From: an uncultured Rhodospirillales bacterium
Lineage (GTDB): Bacteria > Pseudomonadota > Alphaproteobacteria > Rhodospirillales > Defluviicoccaceae
Assembly (NCBI GenBank): GCA_937127205.1
Contig: CAKZLS010000558.1
Location: 1-5,157 of the forward strand
DNA length: 5,157 nt
Direction of reading: 5' to 3'
Shown one piece after another: positions 4,611 to 5,157 of this stretch. Every line of letters starts with the position of its first letter. Position 1 is the stretch's first letter. The translations under genes were made by a program, and so were the position numbers. Below the pieces are notes generated by a model. The model searched no databases. It had not been told where the DNA came from and saw nothing but the letters and a program-made list of their open reading frames with translations.

Positions 4611-5157
4611 CAGTAGTCCCACTTCCAGATGACACCGAGCTTGCTGCGCTCGATGTTGTCGTCTTCGTCGTCCGCCTCGTCGGCGACGCTGACGTTGGGG
4701 GTGATTTCGATCTCCCTGGTGCGGGTGCCCAGCTGTTCAAGATCCCAGCGGTCCTGCCCGCGGCGCGGGCGGAGGTCACCCGCCAATCGTCTTTGCCGCT
4801 CCAGCGCCAACACATCCACGCCCAGCATCCGGTCGGTAAAAGCGGCAATTCCCACCTTGGGGCTTTCGCCGCGCGCCATCAATGTCAGCGCTTCGGCCAG
4901 CCGCAGCGCCTCGCCGGATGTCAGTCGAGAGACGCTCTTCTCGAACATGATCCGCGACAGGATTTCGTCCTTCGGCAGCTTGGGCTCGGAGGTCAGGGTG
5001 ACGCGCGGATCCGACGACCACCCGGCCACTTCGAGAATGGCGACGATATCCGCCATCCTGGATTGAGCCGACAAACTCATCAGCGGATCGATGCGCTCGG
5101 TACCGGTGAATTCCAGGCTGCCCTCGCGGAGGGTGAACTCCCGACCCGCGAACAAGA
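4610..5157 (-). CDS. tamB: Translocation and assembly module protein TamB, C-terminal end (runs off right edge)
   Basis: The last 182 codons of a normally very long (over 1000 residues) inner-membrane-anchored periplasmic protein that works with the Omp85 protein TamA in outer-membrane protein insertion and lipid transport. The C-terminal TamB (DUF490) domain is visible: FAGREFTLREGSLEFTGTERIDPL, then SRMADIVAILEVAGWSSDPRVTLTSEPKLPKDEILSRIMFEKSVSRLTSGEALRLAEAL, REIEITPNVSV, and the ending SKLGVIWKWDY, which carries the aromatic C-terminus typical of the family. The segment between GVDVL and REIEI is unusually Arg-rich and lacks the common GKYxxDxVYVxVEQ strand, and an acidic stretch (ADEADDEDDN) lies close to the end. 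TGA at 4612-4610 overlaps the ATG of the downstream MobA-like gene, so the two are probably co-transcribed. The gene start lies outside the window. Confidence 0.9.
   Translation of the reverse strand, partial: LFAGREFTLREGSLEFTGTERIDPLMSLSAQSRMADIVAILEVAGWSSDPRVTLTSEPKLPKDEILSRIMFEKSVSRLTSGEALRLAEALTLMARGESPKVGIAAFTDRMLGVDVLALERQRRLAGDLRPRRGQDRWDLEQLGTRTREIEITPNVSVADEADDEDDNIERSKLGVIWKWDY

Noticed and set aside
4066..4848. 260-codon open frame on the minus strand spanning tamB and the MobA-like gene
   Set aside because: It is out of frame with two recognisable proteins. I considered it as evidence of a frameshift restoring the MobA loop, but its sequence there does not give a convincing LAGGxSxRMG motif.

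Overview
The window comes from an alphaproteobacterium, probably a flagellated member of Rhodospirillales or a near relative. The evidence is a CtrA cell-cycle regulator, its phosphotransferase ChpT, TTAA-type CtrA boxes, an alphaproteobacterial style of FliI, and high-GC genes separated by AT-rich promoter gaps. The order-level placement is inference from general protein resemblance. No mobile element, rRNA, tRNA or CRISPR array is visible.

Layout. Positions 1-714 (minus) carry the N-terminal half of the flagellar export ATPase fliI, which runs off the left edge. A 264-bp AT-rich divergent control region (715-978) separates it from ctrA (979-1692, plus) and holds a perfect TTAA-N7-TTAA CtrA box with a third half-site in phase. 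ctrA ends in a strong hairpin. A 462-bp convergent gap with several inverted repeats leads to the terminator and then the 3' end of chpT (2155-2928, minus). Upstream of chpT is an AT-rich promoter region with a 15-bp palindrome. Next come an intrinsic terminator and a small heat-shock gene, hsp20 (3174-3713, minus), whose leader can fold into a ROSE-like RNA thermometer over the Shine-Dalgarno sequence. A 264-bp spacer with an inverted repeat and a C10 tract separates it from a two-gene unit on the minus strand: the C-terminal end of tamB (4610-5157, running off the right edge) overlapping a MobA-like gene (3978-4610) by a TGATG junction.

How the genes fit together. ChpT carries phosphate from the CckA hybrid kinase to CtrA, so the window holds the last two steps of the CtrA phosphorelay as a convergent pair. 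A flagellar gene, a class often under CtrA control, lies back to back with ctrA. The CtrA boxes in the shared region suggest that CtrA controls its own promoter and perhaps fliI. Hsp20 is an independently terminated, probably temperature-controlled gene. TamB and the MobA-like protein belong to a separate outer-membrane-assembly transcript.

Most notable points: (1) the ROSE-like hairpin with a G-G mismatch before hsp20; (2) the MobA-like protein whose N-terminal GTP-binding signature is missing; (3) the three-half-site CtrA array with no GANTC methylation site in the ctrA promoter region; (4) several unexplained palindromes and repeats in the spacers.
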